Source of the DNA: Euphorbia lathyris
Taxonomy: Eukaryota > Streptophyta > Magnoliopsida > Malpighiales > Euphorbiaceae
DNA: 64,000 nt
Assembly (NCBI RefSeq): GCF_963576675.1
Contig: NC_088915.1
Span: forward strand, 43,925,501 to 43,989,500
Direction: 5' to 3'
Shown here one piece after another: positions 44,197 to 56,800 of the stretch. Positions within the stretch are counted from its first letter, which is position 1, and every line of letters begins with the position of its first letter. The translations under genes were made by a program, and so were the position numbers. The notes below the pieces were generated by a model that worked only from the letters and a program-made list of their open reading frames with translations, was not told the DNA's origin and did no database searches.

Positions 44197-44850
44197 TTGG
44201 CCATAATACATGTTGAATTTTAAGTCAATATAGGATGAATGTGCTATCTTTCTTTTTCCCAAAGTTACAATTTAAATTTCATAATTCATATTAATTAATC
44301 AATTAGTTGAATTCTTAACTTTTGGCCACGATTGAAACCAACCTTATCACAATCGAGGTATGAAAAGGAAGAAAAATTAAGTACCGTTTACTTTTGGCCA
44401 CGGTTGCGACCACCCTTATCACAATCGAGGTATGGAAGGAACGTTTAAAAACAAAAATTAAGCGTGTTTAAGTTTAAAGTAACGATTGTGTCCACCCATG
44501 GCATGGTCGGTACCTCTTAAGCGTTGGCCATAATACATGTTGAATTTTAAGTCAATATAGGATGAATGTGCTATCTTTCTTTTTCCCAAAGTTACAATTT
44601 AAATTTCATAATTCATATTAATTAATCAATTAGTTGAATTCTTAACTTTTGGCCACGATTGAAACCAACCTTATCACAATCGAGGTATGAAAAGGAAGAA
44701 AAATTAAGTACCGTTTACTTTTGGCCACGGTTGCGACCACCCTTATCACAATCGAGGTATGGAAGGAACGTTTAAAAACAAAAATTAAGCGTGTTTAAGT
44801 TTAAAGTAACGATTGTGTCCACCCATGGCATGGTCGGTACCTCTTAAGCG
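44197..44850 (+). repeat. Perfect 327-bp tandem duplication with stem-loops
   Basis: 44197-44523 and 44524-44850 appear identical by eye. Each copy holds a phrase with CGATTG or CGGTTG, ACC(A/C)ACCTTATCA, then CAATCGAGGTATG, so CGATTG/CAATCG can pair around about 15 nt. Two such stem-loops and a weaker third occur per copy, and another follows at about 44878-44925. Confidence 0.85.
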
Positions 44851-45273
44851 AACACTAAACAATAAAATACGTATAAAGTTACGATCAAGACCACCCTTAT
44901 CTCGGGCGTAACTAAGCAAATAAATTAAAATTAAGTACTTATTCATTTAATATATTTCATATTAGTTTAGGTTTGGGAAAGGAAATTTTGTGCTTTGAAA
45001 TGCCTTGAGACAAAAGACTCAATAACATGCGTGCTTATATCGTCCCGAATACTTCAATTCGAAATTAAAAATACAAGACGAATGATATATCGCCTTTATA
45101 CTAGTTAGTTTGATATTTTGCGTATAAATTTGCCATGCGAAATTAGTCTTTTCGGCTTAACTAATTTAAAAAGTAATACAGAGATATATGTTTTATTTTC
45201 ATAAAGAGATTAGTTAAAGAATAAATTCAGTGAAATTTTGCTCGGGACTAGCAAAAGATTAAGTGTGGAGATT
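44851..45273 (+). other. Element A 3' end with polypurine tract
   Basis: No gene. AAGTGTGGAGA at about 45261-45271 directly before the 3' LTR is the likely polypurine tract. Confidence 0.65.
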
Positions 45274-46745
45274 TGTTAAGCCCAAAATATACCTAAAATA
45301 TCATTAATATTTACATCAGTTTTGCTATGAATTTGTGCTATTTATACCTGTTTAGAATACTTTTACTTTCGAATATGTTTCTTTCATGCAAGGTACCTAA
45401 ATATTTGGTAAAATCCAAATAGGAACGAAAAGAGGTCAAAAATGAAGGAAAAACCCTACAAAAGGAGTCAAAGACGACGAAGATCAAATACGCCAAAACA
45501 AGGACGAGGACGAAGTCAAAGACAATGGATGTCGCGACCGAGAATCCTCCATTCTCGATCGCGACACGCGTCACCAGCTTTTTCCCTTGACGATTTTGAA
45601 GACCAAATATTTGCTCCCCCATTCTCGGCCGAGAATTTGCATTCTCGGCAAGTTCAGAAATTCCTGGAGAGCCATTCGCACACATTCGTTTTCGACGAAA
45701 CGCATTTGTTCGGGTGGATAAAAACATCTCTTCGCAGAGGATACGACCCTTCACAACGGACACGACACTTCAATCACGACTCTTCAACATCTATAAATAA
45801 AGTGTTGATGGAGAGTTGGAGAGATAGAAAAAGAGAAGATTAGTATAGAATTAATGCAGGAATTCCGAGTCAATCGATTCAGAATTTAAAGTTCATTTCT
45901 GTAAAAAGCAATATGATGTACACACATTGTTTATTCAATAATTACAAACACAGTAGCGTTTAGATTTGTTCATATTAGTTTACATTTTGGTAGTAGCCGA
46001 CCGTATCTCTATTATGAAGTTACAGCGAGAAGATTTAGTAGAGGATCCGCCCCTGAGCCTGACAAACTCTAACGAAACCCAAGGAAAGGATTGACAACCC
46101 GTTCACTTGCAAGCCGTCGAAAGTTTCCATGCTTCTTGTTCTCTGTAAACTTGTATCAAATTCATATTTCATCTAATAAAGTTCATTCTATTCGATAGAT
46201 TTTTATGTAGCACTTTGGTAAATGATCCGAAGTGAGTTCTGGTGTTTTCATTAAAACGTAGTTAAATTCAAAATCTTTACAAGGAAACTTTGTTGAACAC
46301 TCAGGCAAATTGATATCATCAGTAGAGTATCAATTTGGTTAAGGTAGCGATCTAACCCGACCGTAGGAGGATTGACTGCAGTTCAAAGCCCTAAAATTAG
46401 AGGAATCGACGTTTATTTCATTGTTATAATTTATACAAAGTTTAAAGTTGTTTTCTTTGCTTAATGCAAACGAATACATTTGTTTACTTTTCTAAAGAAC
46501 TAAACGTTTCTGTTTTGTAAATTTATCCCTAAATCAGAAGTGTTTTCTAACATTTGTATACTCTAATCTAATTCTTATTCTAGCAATTTCAAAACCAAAT
46601 CCAATTTAACGATTTCCCATATTATAAACCTTAAAAGTAAATGTAACTGATTCAAAATAAGTTTTCGTTAAAAAACGTTCCCTGTGGGATCGATATCTTT
46701 TATTACTACAAGCGTATACCGTGCACTTGCGGAAATCACTCAACA
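45274..46745 (+). repeat. 3' LTR of element A
   Basis: 1472 bp, TGTTAAGCCC to CTCAACA. Same palindromes as the 5' LTR (45530-45566 and 45621-45636) and TATAAATA at 45792-45799. It differs from the 5' LTR by small indels, such as 11 bp before the hairpin and an extra phrase near 46533-46560. Confidence 0.92.
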
Positions 46746-46750
46746 TAATA
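46746..46750 (+). repeat. Element A target duplication, right copy (TAATA)
   Basis: Matches CAATA at 37658-37662 in four of five bases. Confidence 0.72.
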
Positions 46751-47181
46751 CTAGAAAACTTGGTGATAAGGCTAATCATCTTGACACAATGTGCCATTAC
46801 AGATGTGCCCACCTGCATCTTGCATCTATATAACTGTTTTGTTATCTCGTAGCGTTCGCACTGAGTTTGATTCACAAACAACTCTTTCAGGTGCGCGACC
46901 ATGGAATAGGCATCCATTTATACATGTTGCCTTTTCAATTCCGGTGTCATTGATACAAGTATGATGTCTCCCGCATGATCGTCATCAGCCTTATGCTTCA
47001 AGTAAGCATAAAATTCTTGGTAGGGAGCACCATCTGCCGGGTAAGGGGGTATCGGTGTATCAAGTACATAACCTTTCTTCTCGAACTTCAAAACAATTTT
47101 GAGGTTACGAAACCAGTCGGTGAAGTTTGAACCGTTCAACTTGTTATCGGTAAGAATGTTTTGCAGATTGGTTTTAGTCAT
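46751..47181 (-). pseudogene. Copia C gag, N-terminal part
   Basis: Starts MTKTNLQNILTDNKLNGSNF at 47181 on -, as in D. A TAA interrupts after RQHV (46918-46920), where D reads RQHEEMDAY. The frame resumes (MDAYSMVAHLKELF) and ends at ITKFSSI, cut by element A; its continuation is at 30216 beyond element B. Confidence 0.9.
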
Positions 47182-48967
47182 GATTTTAAGATTGTTTTAA
47201 TTTAACCCGAGAGTGAGAAAGAGTAAACGTATGTCATTCATTTGCTTTAAAGTACATCAATCTAAAATTATAGGTCTTTTGATTCATTTTAAATTGCTCC
47301 CACTATTTTGCCAAATTAATAGCCCTCCATATTAATTCGAAGAATTTCACAAATCCTTTAGTGAGCTAGGATCCTAACTCTTGAGATTTCGCCTTGAGTT
47401 TGCTCAACAAGCTAGTCTCATTTGTTAGGTAGATTCATGTAATCAATCACATCTTTAATGTGATTCCTAGGTTATTGGGTTACTAACCACATTAGTAACT
47501 AATATGCTATTCATATTAATCCCAACCATATTGCCCATTAGTTTATGACAACATGAGTTTGCTCATCCAATTATCATAATCTAATTTAAGCATTACCCCA
47601 TATTCATGAAAGAATGATTTTCGATAATTCAGGTGTTACCATAAGACCTCGAGCTTGAGTTTGCTCAACAACCCAAAGGCCCCCAGTACTGCCGGCTGAA
47701 TTATAATATTAGGGAGGGGCAACCGATTTTAATAACTTGCTTATTTACTTAACTTTTAATTAGTGAGGGATTTTTGTTTTAAGTCTCATAATCTAACTTA
47801 GTCTTGATTTGCTTTAGCATACATCAGACACATACATTGGCGTTATGGACATATTATCTAAATTATTCCCTCGAGTCAGAGACGGAATAAAAGGCCAAAC
47901 CTAGGGAAATACTAACTATTACATATTTCTCTTTAGGTCCTCCGTCTTCTCCATGGCGCCTCGAAATTACATATTAATTTCTATACTACTAAAGAAAACT
48001 TCAATTAACTTGAAGGGAATTAGATGAGAGGAGAAATTACAATAGATAGTAGAAAGGCAGGACTCGCAGGCCCTATTTTAAAAATACCAAAAGACTAAAA
48101 GAGGGTCCAAATATGTCCATAACTCCAAACATGTATAGACTCAATTAAATAAATTTAATTGGTTGATTACATAAGTACTTTATGTAATATTTAGGTTAAT
48201 CACATTAACACATCAAATTAACTTTCATCCAATTTTAATTCTAACAGTTTCGTATCTTCTATATTAACCTTTTAGATTAATACAACTATAAAAAACTTTA
48301 ATTATGCATGTCCCAATTATTTTGATTTCAATTCATTTAATACTTTTGATTTACAAATAGGTAAAACAAACTTTTAAATAAACTTTTCATTCGATAATCA
48401 AAACAGAAAACTATTAATTTCTGAAACATATATACATAAATATATTTAAAACTAATTTTAAAACGATTTTAAAATAAGTGGGTCTCGGGCCGGGCCCGAG
48501 GACGCGGCTGCTGCCGTTTGGCAGCAGCCCTAACGCGTCTGGCCCGCCGCTGCGCGGTTGCTGTCGCGAGGCAGCGACCGCGCGACAGCAGCGGGGTTGC
48601 GCCGTGAGGCGCGACCCGAGCTGCTGTCAAGTTTTTTAATATAAATAATTATATATATATCGGTTTTAAAACGATTTTCAGAAAGTAAGAAAACCTATTA
48701 TAGATTTTCCGTTTTATCTTTAGAATTAATAAAACTAACTTTTATCAATCTAACTATAAAACCAATAGATTTTGTTATAATGATTATCAACCAAAATTAT
48801 TAGGAACATATGCATAAACTATTTTAATTAACAATTAATTAAAACTTATTTATCTTTAGAACTAATTAATCAAAACAGTTTTGTTAATTAACCTAACTAT
48901 AAATATTTATTCAATCTGATTGAAAAACTTCTAAATTTTCATATATGAAATAACGGATTTAACGCAG
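47182..48967 (-). other. Copia C leader
   Basis: About 1.8 kb of non-coding leader, equal to 1-446 plus 5820-6809 of D and beyond. It holds the empty LINE site (48183-48197) and GC hairpins at 48484-48600: CTCGGGC/GCCCGAG (48484-48500) and GGCTGCTGCC/GGCAGCAGCC (48506-48529, loop GTTT). Confidence 0.8.
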
Positions 48968-48979
48968 GCTCTGATACCA
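48968..48979 (-). promoter_or_regulatory. Primer-binding site of copia C (tRNA-iMet)
   Basis: TGGTATCAGAGC on -, one base after the LTR end; the standard plant copia primer site. Confidence 0.92.
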
Positions 48980-48980
48980 C

Positions 48981-50792
48981 TGAAGGATAATAGGCTAACG
49001 TTTGGCAGCGGAAATATAAAAATTTTAATCTATTTCCATTAACCCAAGATCCGTTAATCGTTATTTCATATAAAGAGGGATAGAAAGAAATACCTTTTAG
49101 AAGTTCTATCTATCGTTGCAAACGAAGTGCCCACAACTCTTACTTCAAGTTCCCAAGCACAAAACAAACAATTGAAGATCAAGTTAGAATTCAACCGTAT
49201 ATAACAACCAAAGTAGATTGTCTCTAATTAATCAACACAAGATCAAGGATAAAGAGAAAAAAGATGTAATCAATTGACGGTGGATAATCTCATCCTTATG
49301 GTGTGGGTCGAAATTCTCTCTCCCGGCTTAGTATGTGTATTTCGAAAATTACACATGGGGGGGTCTTTATATTCTCTTGTATCTAAACCCTAGTTAGATA
49401 GAATTAGGTTACTGAATAAGAATTTAATTCGGAATATAATTCTTATTTATTATCTATAATTATATCTTAAATATAAAGATAATAATAGTAACCTTATATG
49501 ATAATAATAGGTGCAATTTAATCTCACTAAAACTCCTAACTTATTTATCCTTTAATTAATTTAATTCACAATTATAATCTAATTAGAATTGTTTAAAATC
49601 AAATTAAATGTTTATGTATTATATATACATAAAATCGCCCCACCCCATGTACTGGGCCTTAGCGGACTCAGTTGGGCTTCCATCAATTAATTAACATCCG
49701 TTTCTCTTTTGGGTTCCAAGTCTTATGTGTGACCCATTAGGTTTTTATTGCTTCTAGCCGTACGCAACTATTAAATTAATTTTCACAGAATTATATTTAA
49801 TCTTTGCATAACGGAATGAGTACGCAAAATGTGATTAGCAAATTCGAAACATTCCCCTAGAGCTATAAGAAGACATGTTGATTCTGTCTTTGACCTTTCC
49901 ATATTAGTTACAGTATAATTCGATCCTTTATCAACTACATCCTTGAACTGAATCTTATGACTATGGATAATGTCAAGTCACATATAGCGAGACGTTCGTT
50001 TTACTTGTACAGGCCGAGTCAACTCCAATTAGATAGGTTAAGTGAAATCTGTATTTCAAGTCTTAAGTTATCACCTTGCAAGGATTTAGAGTCAAGTCTT
50101 CCATAAGCGATCCATGGACGTATCTCCCATTTATCGGGAGTGATAAATGCTCAATCCAATGTATAACTATCCTGCAATTACTTCCTGTGATACCCAACGT
50201 CTGCCGTTCACACCCCAGAGTCATCTCTGTTATGGATCGTGTTACAACAGGATCAAAGCGTCACATTCCGTAATCCAGAATTACTAATTAACATTCCTTT
50301 GAGTATGAGGATTACTTATACCTATTAATACCAATGAGATGAAGAGGTGACAATGATGAATCTATCCATCCTGTTATCTCAAGTCGGGTCCCCAATCCTA
50401 ATGAACTCCTTTTCATTGGATCCACGTAACTGTCCAGATATCTGTATATATGAAGCTTGTGAGATCAGCTTTTTCTCTCGATAGAAGACATTGTTACATG
50501 CAAGTCTCAGCAGTGATATGTCAATCCTAAACATATTACTTGACTTTGGGTGGTTTTAAGTTTATTAGTTTATTATAAAGTTTCGTCTCACTTTATGCTT
50601 GTATGAACACTTTATAATCACTTTAAACAAACTTATGGATTTCCTTTTATTAGACTTTATTTAGTTCTTAAAGGGATTGCCTTTATATAGTTATGAAAAC
50701 ATATCTCATTAAAACAAATGATATAAAGAACACTTCATTTACATTAAGTTTGTATCCTAGAACAATTGTCTATAGGACACTAAACCCCAACA
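48981..50792 (-). repeat. 5' LTR of copia C
   Basis: 1812 bp, TGTTGGGG to TTATCCTTCA on -. Probable TATA box ATATAAAGAC at about 49363-49373 (-). Nearly the same as 24736-26591. Confidence 0.93.
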
Positions 50793-50797
50793 ACAAC
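50793..50797 (+). repeat. Copia C target duplication ACAAC, right copy
   Basis: Matches 24731-24735. Confidence 0.88.
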
Positions 50798-50935
50798 TTC
50801 TTCATCAAAACCCGAGTTCATAGGCCAAACCAAAAGAAAAAGGGCAACTCCTACCCATTGTAAAATTTATGGTCAAACTGGTCATGATTCAAGGAATTGT
50901 CCTAAAAAGAAGAAAGCCACTTTAGAAGAAAACTA
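50798..50935 (+). pseudogene. Zinc-knuckle protein tail, possibly of a MULE transposase
   Basis: A short frame ending in TAG reads TKRKRATPTHCKIYGQTGHD and SRNCPKKKKATLEEN. It is a CX2CX4HX4C knuckle in which the second Cys is Tyr. Such a tail ends many plant Mutator-like transposases and some other proteins. Only this end is left; LTR G and copia C lie directly upstream. Identity is uncertain. Confidence 0.45.
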
Positions 50936-51264
50936 GCTATATTGATTAGTTCATCAAATGTTAATCTTTACTTATTGTACCTTTTCATTGTTCATCTTAA
51001 TATTAGTCACAACATAATTTAACAATGTTATATCTCATGGTTGTTATTTTTTTATAACTTAAAAAACAATACAAAAAAAAAAAGAATATCTTTCAATTAA
51101 TTAAACAATTTGCAACTCATACTCAAATTAGAAAGAATTGTGAACAATTGAGTAAGACATATTATATAAAGAGATTCTAGCGTTTAAATAGTATAGATTT
51201 GATTAATAGGTATACGCTTCTGAGATATATTGCATATAAAGACACCTTCTTCTGACTTATGTTT
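50936..51264. other. AT-rich unassigned region
   Basis: No gene or repeat identified apart from an A-run near 51071. Confidence 0.5.
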
Positions 51265-51650
51265 CAAATTTCTACAAAATATATATACATTTTCTTTGAT
51301 CATATTTCTCATTACAAAGTGTTACCGTTTTCATAATTGAAGCATCCACACCTTCATATACCCATAGTTTTGTCACTTCCAATCCTGAATTTCTACAAAA
51401 TATGTATACATCTTCTTGATCATATTTCTCGTTACAAAGTGTTTCAGTTTTCATAATTGAAGCATCCACACCTCCATATACCCATAGTTTTGTCACTTCC
51501 AATCCTGAATTTCCAATATGCAAACATCTTCTTGATCATACTTCTCATTACACAGATCCACTCCTTCATATAGATTTTGGTTTTGTCATTCCAATCCTGA
51601 ATTTCCAACATGTAAACATATTTTTGATCATACTCCAATCCCAAACTTCC
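51265..51650. repeat. Tandem repeat, about 117-126 bp unit, about three copies
   Basis: Phrases such as CATACCCATAGTTTTGTCAC and CCAATCCTGAATTTC recur; the first two units (51272-51389 and 51390-51511) are close, the third (51512-51610) is shortened and diverged. On - it gives repeated short frames, not regarded as genes. Confidence 0.8.
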
Positions 51651-52139
51651 AATTCTAATGGTATATCCAAAATCATAAATTAACCGAATACAGAATGATA
51701 TAAATAAACTTAAATCCATAAGCTTATCTTCAACTTCATGAACTTGAATGAAATCAAAAATAAATATGGTAGTCGAAATCAGAAACTAAAATCGATTTAT
51801 GAATCAATGATAAAGATAAAAGGAAATCGAAATACCTTGTCATATGGATTTCGAATCAATCAGAAAAATTAATGATATGGATTTCGAACCAGCCAGAAAA
51901 AATTAAGAAGAAGGAGATGTATTTATCATAACGATATGGATTTTGAATCAATCAGAAAAATTAACTTAAAAAGATCGTAAAGAAAGATAAGGATTTAGTA
52001 TCCATGAGTAAGATTAATACACAAATTAGTAAAGAACCAGACACATTAAGCATAACGATGGTAGAGAAGAAAAAGAATTTATTATGGTGAGAGAAACATA
52101 TGTATTTAGCATGTCATTTATTCGAAATATAATAGTCCC
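51651..52139. other. Unassigned region with ATGGATTTCGAA repeats
   Basis: Three dispersed copies of ATATGGATTT(C/T)GAA(T/C)CA (about 51843, 51876, 51945). No gene. Confidence 0.45.
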
Positions 52140-52187
52140 CATGAATGGAGATTCTCCATTGAGAACTCTTCCATTCAGTAGTTTTCA

Positions 52188-52285
52188 CCTGGTCAGTGAC
52201 TGACCAAGTGAATTTGGTCAGTCACCATTAGATCTTGGTCAGTGACTGACCAAGTGAATTTGGTCAGTCACCATTAGATCTAGAA
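52188..52285. repeat. 46-bp direct repeat, two copies, with perfect palindromes
   Basis: The unit TGGTCAGTGACTGACCAAGT and its continuation GAATTTGGTCAGTCACC occurs twice. Each contains a 17-19 bp palindrome centred on TGGTCAGTGACTGACCA. Confidence 0.85.
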
Positions 52286-52344
52286 TGTGTAAATTTAAGC
52301 CATATGATTGTTTTAATCTCCATCATATGATTTTAACAAATCTA

Positions 52345-52396
52345 GTTCAAACCTTGGACCCTTCAGCTACACTCCACACTCCTTACCACTGAGCCA
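52345..52396 (-). promoter_or_regulatory. tRNA-like A and B boxes, left arm
   Basis: On -, TGGCTCAGTGG (52396-52386) is followed 43 bases later by GGTTTGAAC (52353-52345). Sequence and spacing match the internal pol III promoter of a tRNA. No acceptor stem is seen, so it is a tRNA-like relic. Confidence 0.6.
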
Positions 52397-52984
52397 TGTG
52401 CTTTTCTTGTGTATTATGTTGCGCACTGCTTAATATACCAATGCCCTTGTAGCTTCTATTGTTTAATAGTTGATGCATGCACTTATTAATATTGATTAAA
52501 TGTGCATAATAATAAATTATTAATAGAAAAAAAATAAATTTGAATAATAATGAATTATTAAGGGCCAAATACATGAATATCATAATTAAGTACAAAATTA
52601 CAACTAAGTCATATCACCAAATTTAATTCTTAATATGTCATTATTCTCTATATATTCTGATTTTATACTATAATTTAAAAATTCTAGACTCCAATTCATA
52701 AATTATAAACCCTAGAAAATATATTTTACACTTCTAATTTATAAGTTCTGATCCTTAAAATATATTAAAAGTACCGATTTTACTAGTTTGACATAATCTA
52801 AAATTATGACTTGACATAGTTGTAAATAATTTTTAAAAGATGATTTTCTGTGTAATTTTCCCAATTATTAATAGAAAGAAAATGTCCATAATAATGACTT
52901 ATTAATAGAAAAAAATCCAAAAACATGCTCCAATTTCTTATTTATTTAATTCCTTTATATTTTTGTAATTTATGTTATATAAGA

Positions 52985-53660
52985 AAATATATTTTTTAAA
53001 ACATACGTTAGAACATATATTTTAACTTTTAAAACACGAACTATGAAGTTTAGAACGTACGACATATTTTTTAGAACATACGTTATGTTTTTTAGAACAT
53101 GTGTTATGTTTTTTCGAACATGAGTTATAAATTATATTATAGAACAAATGAAAAAACGATCCAGATATCTACTGATTTTTTAGAACATTATACTTAATTT
53201 TTAGAACACAAACTATATATTTTTTAAAACATACGTTATAACATATATTTTAACTTTTAAAACACGAACTATGAAGTTAGAACGTACGACATATTTTTTA
53301 GAACATACGTTATGTTTTTTAGAACACGTGTTATGTTTTTTCGAACATGAGTTATAAATTATATTATAGAACAAGTGAAAAAACGATCCAGATATCTACT
53401 GATTTTTTTAGAAAATTATACTTAATTTTTGGAACACAAACTATAAACTTTAGAACATATGTTATGTTTTTTAGAACATACGTTATGTTATTTAGAATGT
53501 GAGTTTTTTTTTTTTGAACAAAAAAAATGGCCCATATATTTACTATTTTTTTAAAATATTATCTTAATTTTTAGAACACAAATTATAAAGTTTAGAACAT
53601 ATGTAACAATATTTAGAACATCGTCCTTAACAATTTAAAACATAAATTACAAAAATATAG
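52985..53660. repeat. Tandem repeat of about 230-bp units built from GAACATACGTTATG motifs
   Basis: The segment beginning ATATTTTTTAAAACATACGT at 52987 recurs at 53217 and, partly, at about 53450. Inside, short phrases TTTTTTAGAACATACGTTATG and AGAACACGTGTTATG repeat every 25-30 bp. Confidence 0.8.
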
Positions 53661-53802
53661 AGGAATTAAATAAATAAGAAATTAGAGCATGTTCTTGGTT
53701 TTTTTTCTATTAATAATTAATTATTATGCACATTTGTTTTTTTCTATTAATAATTATTATGCGAATTTAATTAATATTAATAAGTGCATGCATCAAATAT
53801 TA

Positions 53803-53818
53803 AACAATAGAAGCTACA
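53803..53818 (+). repeat. LINE target duplication, left copy (16 bp)
   Basis: AACAATAGAAGCTACA, repeated at 56981-56996. Confidence 0.88.
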
Positions 53819-56800
53819 TAAGGAGGAGTTCCTTTGGTTCCAGAAGTCTCGGAAGTCCTGGATTAGAGATGGGGATCGTAATACCAAATACTTCCATCTC
53901 TCTACCCTGATCAGAAGGCAGAGAAATAGAATTGAGGCCATTAAGGATTCTAATGGTGATTGGGTTTATGAAGATGAGGTTATTCGGAACTTAGCCCTGG
54001 ATTTCTACAGAGAGCTGTTCAAAGAGGAACCTGTTCTTTTGGAGAGGGCTCACTCTATTGCTACATTTCCTTTAATCAGTGAGGATTGTAGTCAGGAGGC
54101 CTTTCAACCTATTTCCCGAAAAGAGATTGACCAAACTATCTTCAGCATTGGGGCTTCTAAAGCTCCTGGGATTGATGGTCTTCCGGCGGGCTTTTACCAT
54201 AAGCATTGGGATGTAGTGAAGGAAGGCATCTATAATTTTGTCTTGGGGGTGTTCAGTGGTTCGAAGGATATTGAGCTGGTTAATAGAACCCTCCTGGTTC
54301 TGATTCCTAAGATTGATAAGCCTTCTTCCTTTTTGCATATGAGACCTATCAGTCTTTGTAATGTTCTTTACAAAACTGTTACAAAGATTGTGGCTAATAG
54401 AATCCGTGGCATTCTTCCTGCGATCATTTGTCAGAATCAGGGTAGCTTTGTGCCTGGTAGACAAATGATGGATAATGTGGTGATCGCCCAAGAGATGGTC
54501 CACACGATGAAGATTAGGAAGGGGAGGAAAGGCATTGTGGCTCTGAAGCTGGATTTAGAGAAGGCCTATGATCGAATTAATTGGGATTTCTTGATGGAAA
54601 GCCTTGAGAGAGCTAGAATCCCGGACAGCTGGAGAAGTTTAATTAAGGTATGTATTTCTTCTCCTGTGTTTCAAGTTATGGTCAATGGGGATATGTCGGA
54701 GGAATTTTCCCCGGGCAGAGGAATCCGTCAGGGGGATCCTATGAGCCCTTTCCTTTTTGTTATTGCTATGGAGAGGCTCTCTCACCTGATTTAGGATGCG
54801 ATTGATAATGGGAGTTTCCACCCTGTGGCGATCAACAGCTTCTGTCCCCAGGTGACTCACTTATTCTTTGCAGATGATGTCCTTATCTTTCTTGAGGGTA
54901 ATGAGGAGCAGTTGAGAGTCATTATGGATATTCTGGATTGTTTTTGTTCGGCCTCTGGGCAGAAGCTTAATATCCAGAAATCTAGGATGATGTGCTCTAA
55001 GAATATGAATCAGAGAGTCTGTAAGAGATTAAGTGATCTCTCAGGTATTCCTCTTACTGATTCTCTTGGGAAGTATCTGGGCGTTCCCCTCCATAGTGAG
55101 CGTGTGTCTAAAGGCTCCTTCAAAGAGACTTTGGATAAAGCTAATTCGAAGTGTGCCACTTGGAAAGCCAAGACTCTGTCTCTCGCTGGCCGCCTCACGT
55201 TAATTCAATCTGTTAATTGTGCTGCTCCCAATCACATCATGCAGGCTTGTAAGCTTCCGGATCCTGTGCTTAATGATCTTGACAAGATTAACCGTAGGTT
55301 CCTGTGGGGGGAAGCTGCGGAGGGCAGGAAGATCCATCTTGTGCCTTGGAGTGAGGTTTGCCAGCCTAAAGATTCTGGGGGTCTGGGTATTAGGAAAGCA
55401 AAGGACAATAATAAAGTTTTGTTAATGAAACTCCTTTGGCGTATGTGGCAAAACCCCTCCTCTCTTTGGGTTCGCCTCCTTTGTGGTAAGTATCGGAAAG
55501 ACAAAATCTTCGGGGGCCCGAAAGAGAGAGTTGCTAATTGTTCCTTCCTCTGGAAAGGACTTAGTGCTGTGTTTGATGAGTTCTGCTTGGGAGTTGGCCT
55601 GGAGGTGGGGAATGGTAAGTCCATTAGTTTCTGGTTTGATAACTGGATTGGGGATAAACCGTTAATTGAGGTGTGTTCTTCCCCCCCGCCTAGTGATATA
55701 CGCAACTGGAGGATTGCCGATATGGTTGACTCGGAAGGGGACTGGATCTGGTCAAAGTTTGATACTTTCTTTAGCCTTGAGACTCTCCTTAGAATGCGGG
55801 GAGTGAAGGTGAGTAATCAAGAGGAAGACTTGGATAGGCACTGTTGGGCGCTGACTAACAATGGAGTTTATTCTTGCAAATCGGCCTTTGAAGCTTTCTC
55901 TCTCTTTAGATCTGATCCTCCCTCGGATGTGTGGAAGTCGATTTGGACCCTTAAAGTTCCTTTCCGTATTAGGAGTTTCCTGTGGCTGGGCGTTAAGGAC
56001 AGGCTTCTTACTAATTCGGATAGGCACAGAAGGCACTTGGCTGATTCTGGAGCTTGCAGTAGATGCAGAGGCCATGTTGAGACTTTGTGCCATGCTCTTA
56101 GAGATTGCTCTAATAGTAAAGAGGTTTGGAGGAAAATTCTCCCACACCATATTTTTTCTTCCTTCATGGCACATTCTGAGGTCGACTGGTTCTCTGATGG
56201 TGTTAGAGGAAAGTTGCTTCCATACATGGAGCATGGTGACATTTTCTTTGCTATTATCTGTCACCAAGTTTGGAAATGGAGAAACGAGGAGATTTTTGGA
56301 GATAAAACTGTTTTTATGACAAACTTAGCTGATTTCTTCTCGAAAAAACTTTTCTCTATTATCGATAGTTTCAAAGGAGAGTCCCTTGCCAGAGCCTCTC
56401 AGTGTTGTGATGTCCATCTCGTGGGATGGAGCAGGCCAAGAGAGGGGGTTGTGAAGCTGAATACTGATGGTTCCTGCCTCAGTAACGGTAAGATTGCGGC
56501 TGGAGGTGTGCTTAGAGATGTAGGGGGCGTCTGGCTTTCTGGGTTCTCCCAGAATTTAGGGTTGGGTTCTTCCTTTTCTGCGGAGCTCTGGGCTATTCTT
56601 ACTGGAATCAATCTTGCTAAAAGGTTGGGTGTTAAGAGGCTCTCTATGGAGTCTGATAATTTGGAAGCAATCAAAATGATTTCTGAGAATCATTCTATGG
56701 GTCTTAACAGTCACAACCTCATCAAAGCTATTATAAGGCTTTGCTCCTCCTTTGAGTTCGTAGAGTTCAGACACATTTTTAGAGAGCAGAATCGTGTTGC

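Larger units (their letters stand above)
37663..46745 (+). mobile_element. Athila-like gypsy element A with two ORF1-type genes, no pol
   Basis: 9.1 kb on +: 5' LTR 37663-39118, Asp-type primer site, a gag fragment, two successive [palindrome module + Athila ORF1-type gene] cassettes, a region of stem-loop repeats, a purine tract and 3' LTR 45274-46745. No protease, RT or integrase motif is present. The two genes are diverged from each other, so they are not a recent duplication. The unit is non-autonomous. Confidence 0.88.
24736..50792 (-). mobile_element. Ty1/copia retrotransposon C with two nested gypsy elements
   Basis: A complete copia unit on -: 5' LTR 48981-50792, primer site 48968-48979, leader, gag-pol, polypurine tract, 3' LTR 24736-26591, and a perfect 5-bp duplication. 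About 16.5 kb of its 26 kb is elements B and A, inserted in gag. Without them it is about 9.5 kb. The coding region has a stop in gag, a 137-bp insertion in integrase, a stop and a frameshift before RT and an early stop at the end. Same family as D. Confidence 0.93.
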
